A DNA stretch of 64,000 nt from the NCBI RefSeq assembly GCF_025144725.1, contig NZ_JALXKS010000012.1, positions 1-64,000 of the forward strand, in the 5' to 3' direction. A program made the position numbers and the translations under genes. The notes below the pieces were generated by a model. That model was not told where the DNA came from. It ran no database searches and saw only the letters and a list, made by a program, of their open reading frames with translations. This document shows, piece by piece, positions 1 to 8,156 of this stretch (its first letter is position 1; every line of letters begins with the position of its first letter). This stretch comes from Brevibacterium sp. p3-SID960. GTDB lineage: Bacteria; Actinomycetota; Actinomycetes; Actinomycetales; Brevibacteriaceae.

Positions 1-1243
1 GCCGCACGCAGACGGCGAAGCCTTCGACGGCCGTCTCGACATCCTCGAGTGTCGGCATCGACGGAGCCACCCGGATGACGGCGTTGTCCGGATCAAGCTT
101 GTACGGGTGCGTCGAACCAGCAGGGGTGAGCTTGACCCCGGCCTCGGCGGCGAGCTTGACGACCCGGTCGGCAGTACCGGGCATCACCGAGACGGTGATG
201 AAATACCCGCCGTTGGGGTCCGTCCACGCCGCGATGTCATCGTCGCCCAGACGCATGCCGAGGATCCGGGAGACCGCCTCGAACTTCGGGCGCAGGATCT
301 CGGCATGCTTGACCATATGGTCGACGACACCGTCAGCATCACCGAAGAAGCGCAGATGGCGCAGCTGGTTGGCCTTGTCGGGCCCGATCGAGGCGGCCGC
401 GAGATGACCGGTGAACCAGGCGATATCGGCATCCGAGGCGCCGAAGAACGCCACCCCGGCACCAGCATGGGTGATCTTCGATGTCGAGGCGAAGATCCAC
501 ACCCGGTCCGGGTTGCCGGCCTCAGCGGCCATCGACAGGATGTCGAGCACCTCGGCGCGCGGCTCGCGCAGGTGGTGCAGGGCGTAGGCGTTGTCCCACA
601 GCAGCTTGAAGTCCTCTGCCGCTGTCTTCATCGCCGCGAGACTGCGTGCGCGCTCATCGCTGATGGTGATGCCGGTCGGATTCGAGTACATCGGCACCAG
701 CCACATGCCCTTGATCGTCGGGTCGGTGGCCACAAGCTCCTCGACCTGCTCGAGGACCGGGCCCTCGTCGTCCATCTCCACGGAGACGAGTTCGAAGCCG
801 AGCGCCTCCGCCAGGTCGAAGTGACGATCGTAACCGGGCACCGGGCACAGGATGCGGCGCGGCTGCTGGGCCCACGGGGTGGTGCCTGCCGAGGTGCCGA
901 ACAGGCAGGCGAAGCTCAGCGCCTGATGCATGAGCGTCAGCGACGAGTTGCCCTGGGCGAGCAGCTGAGATGCTGGGACCTTGAGCAACTGACCGAAGAT
1001 CTCCCGCAGCTCGATGAGCCCTTCCAGCCCGCCGTAGTTGCGCACATCGACGCCGCTGGGGGAGAGGCAGTCATCGGCGGTCACGTTCGTCAGCAGGTCC
1101 GCGGCCAGATCGAGCTGCTCGGCCGACGGCTTCCCGCGCGTGATGTCGAGGGCGAGTCCGCGCCCGGCGAACGCCTCGTAGTCGGCGTGAGCCTGCTCCA
1201 ACGCAGCCTCAAGATCGGAACGGGACAGGTCAGTCAGGGACAT
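1..1243 (-). CDS. Aspartate aminotransferase-like PLP enzyme (AspT/Aminotran_MocR type), 3' end cut by window edge
   Basis: Cytosolic PLP enzyme expected to move amino groups between aspartate or glutamate and oxo acids. The frame opens at an ATG at 1243 and runs to the window edge for 414 codons without a stop, so the last residues are missing. Motifs in order are GKPSAEQLDLA (about 38-47), NYGGLEGL (69-76), QGNSSLTLM (98-106), YSNPTGITIS (186-195) and STSKITHAGAG (253-263), where K256 is the expected Schiff-base lysine. This order and spacing is that of the subgroup Ib aspartate aminotransferases common in actinobacteria. The gene is divergent from the EEP gene, with 52 bp between the start codons. 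The exact substrate is inferred from family only. Confidence 0.85.
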   Translation of the reverse strand, partial: MSLTDLSRSDLEAALEQAHADYEAFAGRGLALDITRGKPSAEQLDLAADLLTNVTADDCLSPSGVDVRNYGGLEGLIELREIFGQLLKVPASQLLAQGNSSLTLMHQALSFACLFGTSAGTTPWAQQPRRILCPVPGYDRHFDLAEALGFELVSVEMDDEGPVLEQVEELVATDPTIKGMWLVPMYSNPTGITISDERARSLAAMKTAAEDFKLLWDNAYALHHLREPRAEVLDILSMAAEAGNPDRVWIFASTSKITHAGAGVAFFGASDADIAWFTGHLAAASIGPDKANQLRHLRFFGDADGVVDHMVKHAEILRPKFEAVSRILGMRLGDDDIAAWTDPNGGYFITVSVMPGTADRVVKLAAEAGVKLTPAGSTHPYKLDPDNAVIRVAPSMPTLEDVETAVEGFAVCVR

Positions 1244-1283
1244 GGGGGAGATCCTCTCACAGCGCGACGAGATCGGTGTCTCC

Positions 1284-1289
1284 TATACT
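1284..1289 (+). promoter_or_regulatory. -10 element TATACT, leaderless start
   Basis: TATACT lies 6 nt before the GTG at 1296, so the expected transcription start falls on the start codon. No Shine-Dalgarno sequence is present. This decides the GTG over the upstream ATG at 1242. Confidence 0.65.
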
Positions 1290-1295
1290 ACTGAC

Positions 1296-2294
1296 GTGCC
1301 ACGATCCCCACGCGCCCAGTCACCTCTGATCGCCGTGCTGTTGGGCATCATCACAGCCATTGTGCTCGGTGTGCTCATGTGGTTCCCCCAGCGCTTCGGC
1401 CTCGGCGCTGTCAGCGGCATCGCCCACCTGCAGTCCTTCCGGGCGCTGGCCACCGCCGCGCTCATCGTCTTCCTGGCGCTGCTGTCCTTGAGCTTCGTCA
1501 TCGGCCGCGGTGTGCGCTTCTGCGCCGGCTTCATCACCGCATCGCTCGTCTTCGTCGCCGTCAGCCTCGGCGTGCTCGGGCTGCGCGGCGGCACCCCGCC
1601 GAGCCAGCTGCCCGCAGCGCCGGGTGACCTGCGGGTCATCTCAGCGAACCTGTTCTTCGGCGCCGGCAGCCTAGATGACGTGCTCGGTCCCGATGCCAGG
1701 GGAGCAGGGGTCATCGCCCTGCAGGAGACCGACCGGCAGACTCTCGTCGAGGCTCTGAAGCAGCGCGGTATTGCCGAGGACTACCGCATCGCCGACCGGG
1801 CGGTCTTCGAAGGCGAGGCTGGCACCGTGCTGGCCGTGCACAACTCCCTGCAGCCGGAGGAGCTTGACGACCCCGAGGCATCGCGCGCCTTCGTGGGAAT
1901 GCGCACAACGCTCGGAGACATGTATGCCGTGCACACACACGCACCGATCCAGCGCAGCCTGCTCCAGCACGAATGGCAGCGCACCGTGTCTGCCGCCACC
2001 GATCTGTGCCAGCCCGGCACCAGCGTCCTCGTCGCAGGCGACTTCAACTCCACACTCGACCACGCCCCGTTCGCACTGCAGGACGGCTGCGCCGATGCTG
2101 TTCGCAGCCTGCGGGTGTCCGGAGCCGGCACGTGGCCCGCGAGCTGGCCGGGCCTGCTCGGCGCCCAGATCGACCACCAGGTCTACGATCGGGCGGCTCT
2201 GCATCCGATCGGCGGGCAGATCCTTGAGATCTCCGGCTCCGATCACCGGGGCATCGTCATCGACTACCACCTGCCGCCGGAGACGCCGACGTGA
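1296..2294 (+). CDS. Membrane-anchored endonuclease/exonuclease/phosphatase (EEP) family protein
   Basis: Hydrolase of the DNase I/sphingomyelinase-like fold, of unknown substrate. With the GTG start at 1296 it is 332 aa. Three hydrophobic segments lie near residues 11-30, 48-70 and 74-95. The C-terminal EEP domain follows and probably faces outward. Its signatures are VISANLFFG, ALQETD (metal-binding Glu), AGDFNSTLDHAPF (catalytic Asp and Asn) and SDHRGIVIDY (catalytic Asp-His). A frame upstream to an ATG at 1242 exists, but that ATG overlaps the start of the divergent aminotransferase and lacks a ribosome site, whereas the GTG sits directly after a -10 box. Its stop overlaps the next start by 4 nt (GTGA), which suggests translational coupling. 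Confidence 0.82.
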   Translation: MPRSPRAQSPLIAVLLGIITAIVLGVLMWFPQRFGLGAVSGIAHLQSFRALATAALIVFLALLSLSFVIGRGVRFCAGFITASLVFVAVSLGVLGLRGGTPPSQLPAAPGDLRVISANLFFGAGSLDDVLGPDARGAGVIALQETDRQTLVEALKQRGIAEDYRIADRAVFEGEAGTVLAVHNSLQPEELDDPEASRAFVGMRTTLGDMYAVHTHAPIQRSLLQHEWQRTVSAATDLCQPGTSVLVAGDFNSTLDHAPFALQDGCADAVRSLRVSGAGTWPASWPGLLGAQIDHQVYDRAALHPIGGQILEISGSDHRGIVIDYHLPPETPT

Positions 2295-3088
2295 CGCCCC
2301 AGCCCGCCGAGAGCGCACTGCGACGCGGAGCAGGTCCCAAGATCCCGCGGCAGGCACGGACGGCGCACGGGCGCCGGTTCGGCACGACCGCCGAACTCTA
2401 CGACGCCGTCCGGCCTGGATACCCGGCTGCCGCCACCGATGCCGTGCTTACCGGTGCTGCCGATCGGCCGCTCGATGTCTGCGACCTCGGAGCCGGCACC
2501 GGTCTGCTGAGCCGCGATCTGACGCGCGATGACCGGGTCGGCGAACTTATTGCCGTCGATCCCGATGAACAGCTGCTGGACCGCAATCCCGCCCAGGTGC
2601 GCGTCGGCGCCGCCGAGGCGATCCCGCTGCCTGATGGCTCCGTCGATCTCGTCACCGCCGCCCAGGCCTGGCACTGGTTCGATCCGCAGGCGGCCGGTGC
2701 GGAGATCGCCCGCGTGCTGCGCTCCGGCGGCCGGCTGGCGATCCTGAATAACCAGCTCGACGTGCGCCTGCCGTGGGTGCTGCGCCTGGCCCGGATCATG
2801 CATGCAGGCGACGTCTACCGGCCCGGCTGGCAGCCCCACCTCGGGCCCGGGTTCACCACTGAACCCACCCAGGAGCACCTGTTCACCACCATGGTCACCG
2901 TTGACACCGTCGTGAAACTCGCGGCCACCCGGTCCTATTGGCTGCGCTCGAACGAACGCACCCGTACCCGGGTCGAGGCCAATATCCGCGACTACCTCGC
3001 CCACGAGGTCGGATTCGACACCACCGGAGCATTCGAGCTGCCCTACCTGTGCCTCGTGAGCATCTCACACCTGCCGACCGATCAGTAA
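2291..3088 (+). CDS. Class I SAM-dependent methyltransferase
   Basis: Methyltransferase of the type 11 (UbiE/BioC-like) group with unknown acceptor; 265 aa. The SAM-binding motif I is VCDLGAGTGLLSRDL at about residues 58-72. Motif II is AVDPDEQLLDRN, followed by RVGAAEAIPLPDGSVDLVTAAQAWHWFD, the usual motif III region. The N-terminal sequence with RFGTTAELYDAVRPGYP is typical of small-molecule methyltransferases. It starts with GTG inside the stop of the EEP gene, so the two form an operon. No function more specific than methyl transfer can be supported. Confidence 0.8.
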   Translation: MTPQPAESALRRGAGPKIPRQARTAHGRRFGTTAELYDAVRPGYPAAATDAVLTGAADRPLDVCDLGAGTGLLSRDLTRDDRVGELIAVDPDEQLLDRNPAQVRVGAAEAIPLPDGSVDLVTAAQAWHWFDPQAAGAEIARVLRSGGRLAILNNQLDVRLPWVLRLARIMHAGDVYRPGWQPHLGPGFTTEPTQEHLFTTMVTVDTVVKLAATRSYWLRSNERTRTRVEANIRDYLAHEVGFDTTGAFELPYLCLVSISHLPTDQ

Positions 3089-3173
3089 GACATCTCTGGT
3101 CGCAGGCACGCCCACCCGCGTCCGGGGGAGTGCCGCCATGAGAGGATGGAGACACAGTCAGGAAGGAGACGTC

Positions 3174-4157
3174 ATGCGTGGAATCCAGCTCACTGAGCAC
3201 GGCGGACCGGAGGTGCTGCAGTGCTCCGAACTGCCCGAACCGCAGGCAGACGGGAAGGTCCTCGTCGAGGTCAAGATGGCCGGCATCAACCGCCGCGACG
3301 CTCTCATCCGCGAAGGGGCCGGCCCGCAGTACCGTCCACCCCTGCCGCTCATCCTCGGCTCCGATGCCGCCGGCATCCGCCGAGACACCGGTGAGGAGGT
3401 CATCGTCTTCCCCTCACTCAACTGGGGAGAATCTGACGCCTGCGCTGGCCCGGACTTCAGCGTCCTCGGCGGTCCGAGCAACGGCACCTATGCCGAGCTC
3501 ATCGCAGTGCCGGAGGAGAACCTGTTCCCCAAGCCCAAGCGGATGGCCTGGGCCGAAGCCGGTGCGCTGGCGCTGTCGGGAGTGACCGCTTACCGCGCCC
3601 TGTTCACCGTCGGGCAGCTGAAGAAGGGCCAGACGGTCGTCATCCTCGGAGCCGGCTCCGGACTCTCGCTGCTGGCCCTGCAACTGGCGGTCAAGGCCGG
3701 TGCGCGTGTGGCGGTGACCTCGTCGAATCACGACAAGATCAACCTGGCCAAGGAACTCGGCGCTGTGGCCGGAGTGGACTACACAGTCGACGACTGGGAG
3801 CTGACCCTGCGCGACGAGACCGGCGAGGCCGATCTGGTTTTCGACTCCGTGGGCTCGACGCTGCAGGAATCGGTCATGATGCTCAAGCCCGGCGGCGCCG
3901 TCGTCGCCCTCGGCGGGACCGAGAACCAGGGAGTCGTCGAGGACTTCGACATCCGCACGCTCTACCTGGCCCACAAGCGGGTGCTCGGCACCGCCATGGG
4001 TTCCCCGCGGGACTTCGCCGGCCTGCTCGACATGGTCGAAGACGGTTCGATCGACCCGGTCATCGACTCCGTCTACCCGCTTGACGAGGCGGCAGAAGCC
4101 CATGCGCAGCTCGACTCGAACCTGCGCTTCGGCAAGATCGTGCTGAGCACCGACTGA
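3174..4157 (+). CDS. Zinc-independent quinone reductase-like MDR family oxidoreductase
   Basis: Medium-chain dehydrogenase/reductase expected to reduce quinones or enones with NADPH; 327 aa. The ATG at 3174 is chosen because an AAGGAG ribosome site lies at 3163-3168; an in-frame ATG at 3138 lacks one. The N-terminal GroES-like domain reads MAGINRRDALIREGAG...LILGSDAAGI. The Rossmann domain contains VVILGAGSGLSLLALQLAVKAGARV at about 160-184. The cysteine that binds catalytic zinc in alcohol dehydrogenases is absent at the NRRD position, which fits the quinone oxidoreductase branch. It stands alone; a strong hairpin follows. Confidence 0.8.
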   Translation: MRGIQLTEHGGPEVLQCSELPEPQADGKVLVEVKMAGINRRDALIREGAGPQYRPPLPLILGSDAAGIRRDTGEEVIVFPSLNWGESDACAGPDFSVLGGPSNGTYAELIAVPEENLFPKPKRMAWAEAGALALSGVTAYRALFTVGQLKKGQTVVILGAGSGLSLLALQLAVKAGARVAVTSSNHDKINLAKELGAVAGVDYTVDDWELTLRDETGEADLVFDSVGSTLQESVMMLKPGGAVVALGGTENQGVVEDFDIRTLYLAHKRVLGTAMGSPRDFAGLLDMVEDGSIDPVIDSVYPLDEAAEAHAQLDSNLRFGKIVLSTD

Positions 4158-4213
4158 TCCACTGCACAGGCACTGCTCCGGTTCCTCTTTGCACCGGCTG
4201 CTGAGACACGAAA

Positions 4214-4245
4214 CGGGCCGCACACCTGCTCAGGTGTGCGGCCCG
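4214..4245. terminator. Bidirectional terminator hairpin
   Basis: A perfect 14-bp GC-rich stem (4214-4227 with 4232-4245) and a 4-nt GCTC loop lie between the convergent reductase and hsp20 genes. On the minus strand it is followed by TTTCGTG. Confidence 0.8.
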
Positions 4246-4282
4246 CCGGCGTAATGAGCTGGGCGCCGGAGCGCTCAGCCGT

Positions 4283-4720
4283 TCAGACCTGAGTGTCGTC
4301 GCCGGAGATGACCTCTCCGCGCTGGGTGTGGTTGACCGAGATCTTGCGCGGCTTGGCCTCTTCTGCCACCGGGATGGTCAGCAGCAGCACGCCGTCCTCG
4401 TACGCAGCGGTGATCTGGTCGAGGGCGATGCGGTTGCCCAGCGTCAGCTGGCGGGCGAACGTGCCCGTCGGGCGCTCACGGCTGAGCCACTGCACCTCGG
4501 AGCTCTCCGTCGAGGCGGTCCGCTCGGCGCGCACCGTCAGCGTGCGATCCTGCACGTCGACATCGATGCTCGACGGGTCGACGCCGGGCATATCGATGCG
4601 GGCGACGAAGGCGTCACCGTCGCGGTACAGGTCCATCGGCAGGGCGGTGCTGTTGGGGGTGCGGGTGATGTCGGAGAAGAACCGGTCGAGGTCGCGGATC
4701 GGATCGAACTTTGCAGCCAT
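4283..4720 (-). CDS. Small heat-shock protein, Hsp20/alpha-crystallin family
   Basis: ATP-independent chaperone that holds unfolding proteins; 145 aa, normal for the family. After an N-terminal arm (FDPIRDLDRFFSD), the alpha-crystallin domain spans about residues 25-125, with DLYRDGDAFVARIDMPGVDP, a RTLTVRAERT strand and the conserved GVLLLTIP motif near 112-119. The start at 4720 has AAAGGAG 7 nt upstream. The promoter region carries both a SigR/SigH-type promoter and a HAIR operator, so expression is probably induced by heat and thiol-oxidative stress. Confidence 0.93.
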   Translation of the reverse strand: MAAKFDPIRDLDRFFSDITRTPNSTALPMDLYRDGDAFVARIDMPGVDPSSIDVDVQDRTLTVRAERTASTESSEVQWLSRERPTGTFARQLTLGNRIALDQITAAYEDGVLLLTIPVAEEAKPRKISVNHTQRGEVISGDDTQV

Positions 4721-4752
4721 AGCAGGCTCCTTTCGGTCAGCTGGTCGCTTAC

Positions 4753-4773
4753 GTTGAGTCTAACGCGCTCAAG
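4753..4773 (-). promoter_or_regulatory. HAIR-like operator for HspR
   Basis: On the minus strand the site reads CTTGAGC-N7-ACTCAAC against the HAIR consensus CTTGAGT-N7-ACTCAAG. This is 12 of 14 matches with exact N7 spacing, 33-53 bp upstream of the hsp20 start. Confidence 0.7.
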
Positions 4774-4788
4774 TTTGGTTTCATTCCC
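4762..4788 (-). promoter_or_regulatory. SigR/SigH-type promoter of hsp20
   Basis: On the minus strand GGGAAT (4788-4783) is separated by exactly 18 nt from GTT (4764-4762), matching the GGGAAT-N18-GTT promoter of the SigR/SigH family. The -10 lies inside the HAIR operator, so HspR would block it. Confidence 0.6.
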
Positions 4789-4827
4789 GTCTCGTGACCA
4801 GTTTCCTGGGAATCACCTCAGTCTCCA

Positions 4828-4833
4828 TAGAGT
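4828..4833 (+). promoter_or_regulatory. -10 element TAGAGT, leaderless start
   Basis: TAGAGT lies 6 nt before the ATG at 4840. No Shine-Dalgarno sequence is present. A GGGAAT at 4809-4814 lies 18 nt before GTG, a near match to the SigR form. Confidence 0.55.
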
Positions 4834-4839
4834 GGGCTC

Positions 4840-5772
4840 ATGGACTTCGTCAGCGTCGTCGGCGCGCTCATTCCCGTCGCCGGCCTCATCGCGTTCGGCT
4901 GGGTGCTGCGCCGGCTGCGGCTGCTGAGCGATCCTGACTTCTGGTCCGGTGCTGAGAAGCTCGCCTATTTCGTTCTCCTGCCGGTGCTGCTCTTCCGCAA
5001 CATCTCCGCCGTCGACATCTCCCACGTCGACATCGGCCGCCTGGCAGCAGCCCTCGTCCTGCCGACCATCGGCATCACGATCATCCTCTTCGCGCTCAAC
5101 CGGGTGCTCGCCTCCGACCGCTCGTCCTTCACCTCGGTCGTCCAGGGCGCGATCCGCTTCAACACCTACATCGGGCTGTCGCTGTCGGCGACTCTCTTCG
5201 GCCCCGAGGGCGCAGCCCTTGCTGCCATCGTCGGTGCCGTGCTCGTCCCGCTCGTCAACGTGCTCTCCTCGATCGCCTTCGAGCTCTTCCTCGTCGACAA
5301 GCGCTCCTGGCTGGCACTCGGCCGATCGGTCATCCTGAATCCGCTCGTGCTCGGCTGTGCTGCCGGTGCGGCGTGGAACGTGCTGCCGGTGACCACGCCC
5401 GAGGCGGTGGCCGGGATGATCGATCCACTCGCCGCGGCCGCGCTGCCGATCGGTCTGCTGTGCGTGGGGGCCGGCATCAGACGGTTCTCAGTGCGCGAAC
5501 ATGCAGTCGCCTTCTTCTCGGCGACGGTGCTCAAGCTGCTCATCGTCCCGGCGGTCACGGTCGTCTCGCTGCTGGCATTCGGTCTCAGGGGAGAGGCAGC
5601 GGTGGTCGGTCTCATCTTCCAGTCGATCGCCACAGCCTCCAGCGCTTACGTCATGGCGCGACAACTCGGCGGCAACGCCACCCTCATGGCTGCCCTCATC
5701 GCAGCTCAGACGGTCATCTCGATGCTGACGCTGCCGATCGTTTTGACGGCTGGTGCGCAGCTGCTGCTTTGA
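4840..5772 (+). CDS. AEC family transporter (auxin efflux carrier-like permease)
   Basis: Inner-membrane permease of the AEC family, which exports organic acids in characterised bacterial members; the substrate here is unknown. It is 310 aa with about ten hydrophobic segments arranged as two five-helix halves. Recognisable segments are FVSVVGALIPVAGLIAFGWVLRR at the N-terminus, KLAYFVLLPVLLFRNIS near 45-61, and the C-terminal ATASSAYVMARQLGG with AQTVISMLTLPI. This AYVMA-QLGG stretch is the family's most conserved part. It is divergent from hsp20 and appears monocistronic. Confidence 0.88.
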   Translation: MDFVSVVGALIPVAGLIAFGWVLRRLRLLSDPDFWSGAEKLAYFVLLPVLLFRNISAVDISHVDIGRLAAALVLPTIGITIILFALNRVLASDRSSFTSVVQGAIRFNTYIGLSLSATLFGPEGAALAAIVGAVLVPLVNVLSSIAFELFLVDKRSWLALGRSVILNPLVLGCAAGAAWNVLPVTTPEAVAGMIDPLAAAALPIGLLCVGAGIRRFSVREHAVAFFSATVLKLLIVPAVTVVSLLAFGLRGEAAVVGLIFQSIATASSAYVMARQLGGNATLMAALIAAQTVISMLTLPIVLTAGAQLLL

Positions 5773-5883
5773 GAGACTTTCGGATTCCTCACATTCACCG
5801 GATTCCGCGTGCATCTCCACAGGGGCACGGACTAAGATCAGCACCGTCCTCGCATCCCCGTCTGCACCCAGGATCGTCTCCTC

Positions 5884-7359
5884 ATGCCGCGTCGTCCCCG
5901 CGCCGCTGTCGCCTCAGCGGCAATCGCCGCCCTGCTGCTCAGCAGCTGCGCCTCGAACGGCGCCACCCGCGAGGCGACAGCACAGGTCACCGCACTCGCT
6001 GATGGCCGCACACCGTTCGCGGCTGCAGCCGAACCTGCCGATGTGCTCAGCCAGCGGCACGAATCAGACAGCCCGCTCTACACGCTGCGCTTTCCCGAAG
6101 TCCGGGGCGCCGAGGCGTTCAATCGCACGATCAGCGACTTCGTCAGCGACCTGCGCCAGCAGCGGATCCCGCAGTCCGATGCGAGGCACCAGAATGGGAA
6201 GAAGGACCTGCCAGGGGAGTACGAACTCGACTGGCAGGTGACCCAGAATAGCCGCGGCCACCTCTCGTTCCTGCTCCATGACCGCAGCAGCCTGCCCGGT
6301 GCCGGGCCGGAGGCCTATTACACGAAGGTGCTCGACCGCGATGCCGGGATCGAGATCCCGCCGACTGTTCTGTTCACCGACACCGGGAAGCGAGAACTCG
6401 CCGCCCATGTGCTGGAGGCACTGAAGCGGAAGGGCTACCGGACCAGTGCCCACGACGCTGCGCACCTGAGCAGTGTGCAGATCGATGCCATCACCGCCGG
6501 CACCACCGCCGACGGTCGCGGGGGACTGGTGGCCCACCTGGGCAGCGGCATCCTCAACGCCCGCGGCGACGAACCGGTAGCCATCAGCTTCACCGGTGAG
6601 CAGGCTCGCGGCTGGCTGACTGCCGCCGGACGCGACTGGCTGGACGATGCGGCACCCGGCCCGCAGCTGAAAGCCGGTGAGACGATTCCTGAGCACGTCA
6701 CGCGCGACCGCAGCGATGTCGACTGCGCTGAGACCAAGTGCGTGGCCCTGACCTATGACGACGGGCCAGGAGAGGCGACCCCGCAGCTGCTCGACGGCCT
6801 GGAGGCTGAAGGCGTGCCGGCCACGTTCTTCGTCAAGGGCACCTCGATCGCCGGCAATGAGGCGACGCTCAAGCGGATGGCCGAGGCCGGCCATGAGATC
6901 GGCAGCCACACATGGAACCATCCCCAGCTGACGAAGATCTCGCGCCCGGCTGCTGAAAAGGAACATGCCCGCGTCAACGGGGCGATCGAGAAGGTGACAG
7001 GGGAGAAGCCCACCGTCTTCCGCCCGCCCTACGGTGCCTATGCCACCGGCGTTCCCGACGGCGGTCTGCCGTCGATCATCTGGAGCCTGGACACCAATGA
7101 CTGGCAGAATAAGAAGGCACCGGAGAAGACCGTCAGGGCCGCAACCACCAATGTGCGGCCCGGCGACATCATCCTCATGCACGACATCCACAAGCCCAGC
7201 GTCGACGCCAGCCCGGAGATCATCGCCGAGCTCAAGGAGCAGGGCTTCACCTTGGTGACCGTCAGCGAGCTCTTCGGCCGGGAACTCAAGCCAGGCCAGA
7301 GCTACTACAGCGATGAGCGGATGGAGGGCAGCCGCCACATTCCGCGCTGGGCTGGGTGA
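5884..7359 (+). CDS. Lipoprotein polysaccharide (peptidoglycan) N-deacetylase with RsiV-like N-terminal domain
   Basis: Predicted to remove acetyl groups from cell-wall amino sugars, which usually raises lysozyme resistance. The 491-aa protein starts with a lipoprotein signal ending in the lipobox LLSSC. Residues about 50-235 resemble the RsiV/DUF3298 domain of PgdA-type deacetylases. The NodB domain has all five motifs: TYDDGP (290-295), SHTWNHPQL with metal ligands H342 and H346, RPPYG (380-384), LDTNDW with D403, and LMHD with catalytic H433. A TAAGAT box at 5833-5838 gives a likely leader of about 40 nt. Confidence 0.88.
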   Translation: MPRRPRAAVASAAIAALLLSSCASNGATREATAQVTALADGRTPFAAAAEPADVLSQRHESDSPLYTLRFPEVRGAEAFNRTISDFVSDLRQQRIPQSDARHQNGKKDLPGEYELDWQVTQNSRGHLSFLLHDRSSLPGAGPEAYYTKVLDRDAGIEIPPTVLFTDTGKRELAAHVLEALKRKGYRTSAHDAAHLSSVQIDAITAGTTADGRGGLVAHLGSGILNARGDEPVAISFTGEQARGWLTAAGRDWLDDAAPGPQLKAGETIPEHVTRDRSDVDCAETKCVALTYDDGPGEATPQLLDGLEAEGVPATFFVKGTSIAGNEATLKRMAEAGHEIGSHTWNHPQLTKISRPAAEKEHARVNGAIEKVTGEKPTVFRPPYGAYATGVPDGGLPSIIWSLDTNDWQNKKAPEKTVRAATTNVRPGDIILMHDIHKPSVDASPEIIAELKEQGFTLVTVSELFGRELKPGQSYYSDERMEGSRHIPRWAG

Positions 7360-7413
7360 GAGCAGATCACGTCGCCCGGCGGCTGCGAGGAACCGGCAGG
7401 TCGGCTACCAGCT

Positions 7414-7448
7414 GTGTCTCAGCATTGGGTATCCTTGTTTCGAGACAC
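7414..7448. promoter_or_regulatory. Inverted repeat around a -10 box, upstream of the 39-aa peptide gene
   Basis: GTGTCTC (7414-7420) and GAGACAC (7442-7448) form a perfect 7-bp inverted repeat separated by 21 bp. Between them lies TATCCT (7430-7435), a plausible -10. The geometry suggests a repressor operator, but no regulator is identified. Confidence 0.4.
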
Positions 7449-7489
7449 GCAATGGCCCGCTCAACAACCCGTTTCAGGAGGTGCATCAC

Positions 7490-7609
7490 GTGGAAGACAT
7501 CATCATCTCCATGTGCATCGTCGGTGCAGTCATGTTCGCGCCGATGATAGCAACGCTTTTCATGCCGGCCGGACGCGGTCGTACGACCGTAACCAGCCAG
7601 GACGACTGA
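7490..7609 (+). CDS. Small single-span membrane protein (39 aa)
   Basis: A short protein beginning at a GTG with a good ribosome site (GGAGG at 7477-7481, 8 nt spacing). It has one hydrophobic stretch (residues 4-25, IIISMCIVGAVMFAPMIATLFM) and a short polar tail ending TTVTSQDD. The family is unrecognised. Support for a real gene comes from the strong ribosome site, the promoter-like sequence upstream and the terminator hairpin downstream at 7651-7689. A longer reading from 7313 overlaps the deacetylase gene and has no ribosome site. Confidence 0.6.
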   Translation: MEDIIISMCIVGAVMFAPMIATLFMPAGRGRTTVTSQDD

Positions 7610-7650
7610 GGAACGCACTCGTCTGCCAGCCTCGCTGAGCGGGACGATGA

Positions 7651-7689
7651 CGAAACGGTGCACTGCCACAGCGGCGGTGCGCCGTTTCG
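7651..7689 (+). terminator. Terminator hairpin
   Basis: A 13-bp stem (7651-7663 with 7677-7689, one G-T wobble) with a 13-nt loop lies 42 nt after the small membrane protein gene. Confidence 0.65.
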
Positions 7690-7770
7690 CATTCACGAAC
7701 ACGCCTGCGCATCGGTGAGGGAGAGCGACAGGGCGGCTGTGCCGGGAGGCGGGGTAAGACGCCATAACAT

Positions 7771-7786
7771 GTAGTTTACATAATGT
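7771..7786 (+). repeat. Left arm of AT-rich inverted repeat
   Basis: TGTAGTTTACATAATG here matches the reverse complement of 8141-8156 with two mismatches (TGTAGTTGACATAATA). The left copy runs into further short palindromes (ATGTA-GTT-TACAT and ATAATGTATATTAT). Its AT content stands out from the surrounding GC-rich DNA. Confidence 0.6.
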
Positions 7787-8140
7787 ATATTATCGGCAGG
7801 TGCGGCGGCCGCGGGTCCGGGCGAACAGCGGTCTGGCGATCGGAATGAATCTGTGAGGCTGGACATACCGCTGCATCCGACGCAACTCCGCCAGACTGCG
7901 CATTCGCATTCAGGTGCGAGCTTCTTCCGTCGCCAGCCGCCGGCCTTCGCGGGCACTGCGTGCAGTCGCCTTGCTGATGCCGGGCTGATCCGGGGTGATC
8001 CGGTTGCCTCATGCGCAGCCTGACGCGCTCAGTCACTCGCACCTGACGTGCGGTGATGCTCTCACGGTACCCTTGTCCTCGCTGCCGTGGTCGCGCGCCG
8101 CTCTGTGGACCTGCGCTGTCAGCGCCGAGCGTCATGGCCA

Positions 8141-8156
8141 CTATTATGTCAACTAC
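8141..8156 (-). repeat. Right arm of AT-rich inverted repeat
   Basis: Inverted partner of 7771-7786, about 370 bp away. The pair could be ends of a decayed mobile element or two binding sites for one regulator. Confidence 0.55.

Noticed and set aside
107..1294. 395-codon plus-strand open frame
   Set aside because: It is antisense to the aminotransferase. Its product has no motif and is rich in Arg, Gly, Leu and Val, as expected from the reverse of a GC-rich gene.
7776..8141. 121-codon minus-strand frame inside the gene desert
   Set aside because: No ribosome site, Arg/Gln/Pro-rich noise-like product, and overlapping open frames in other phases. It may be decayed code, but no parent gene is recognisable.
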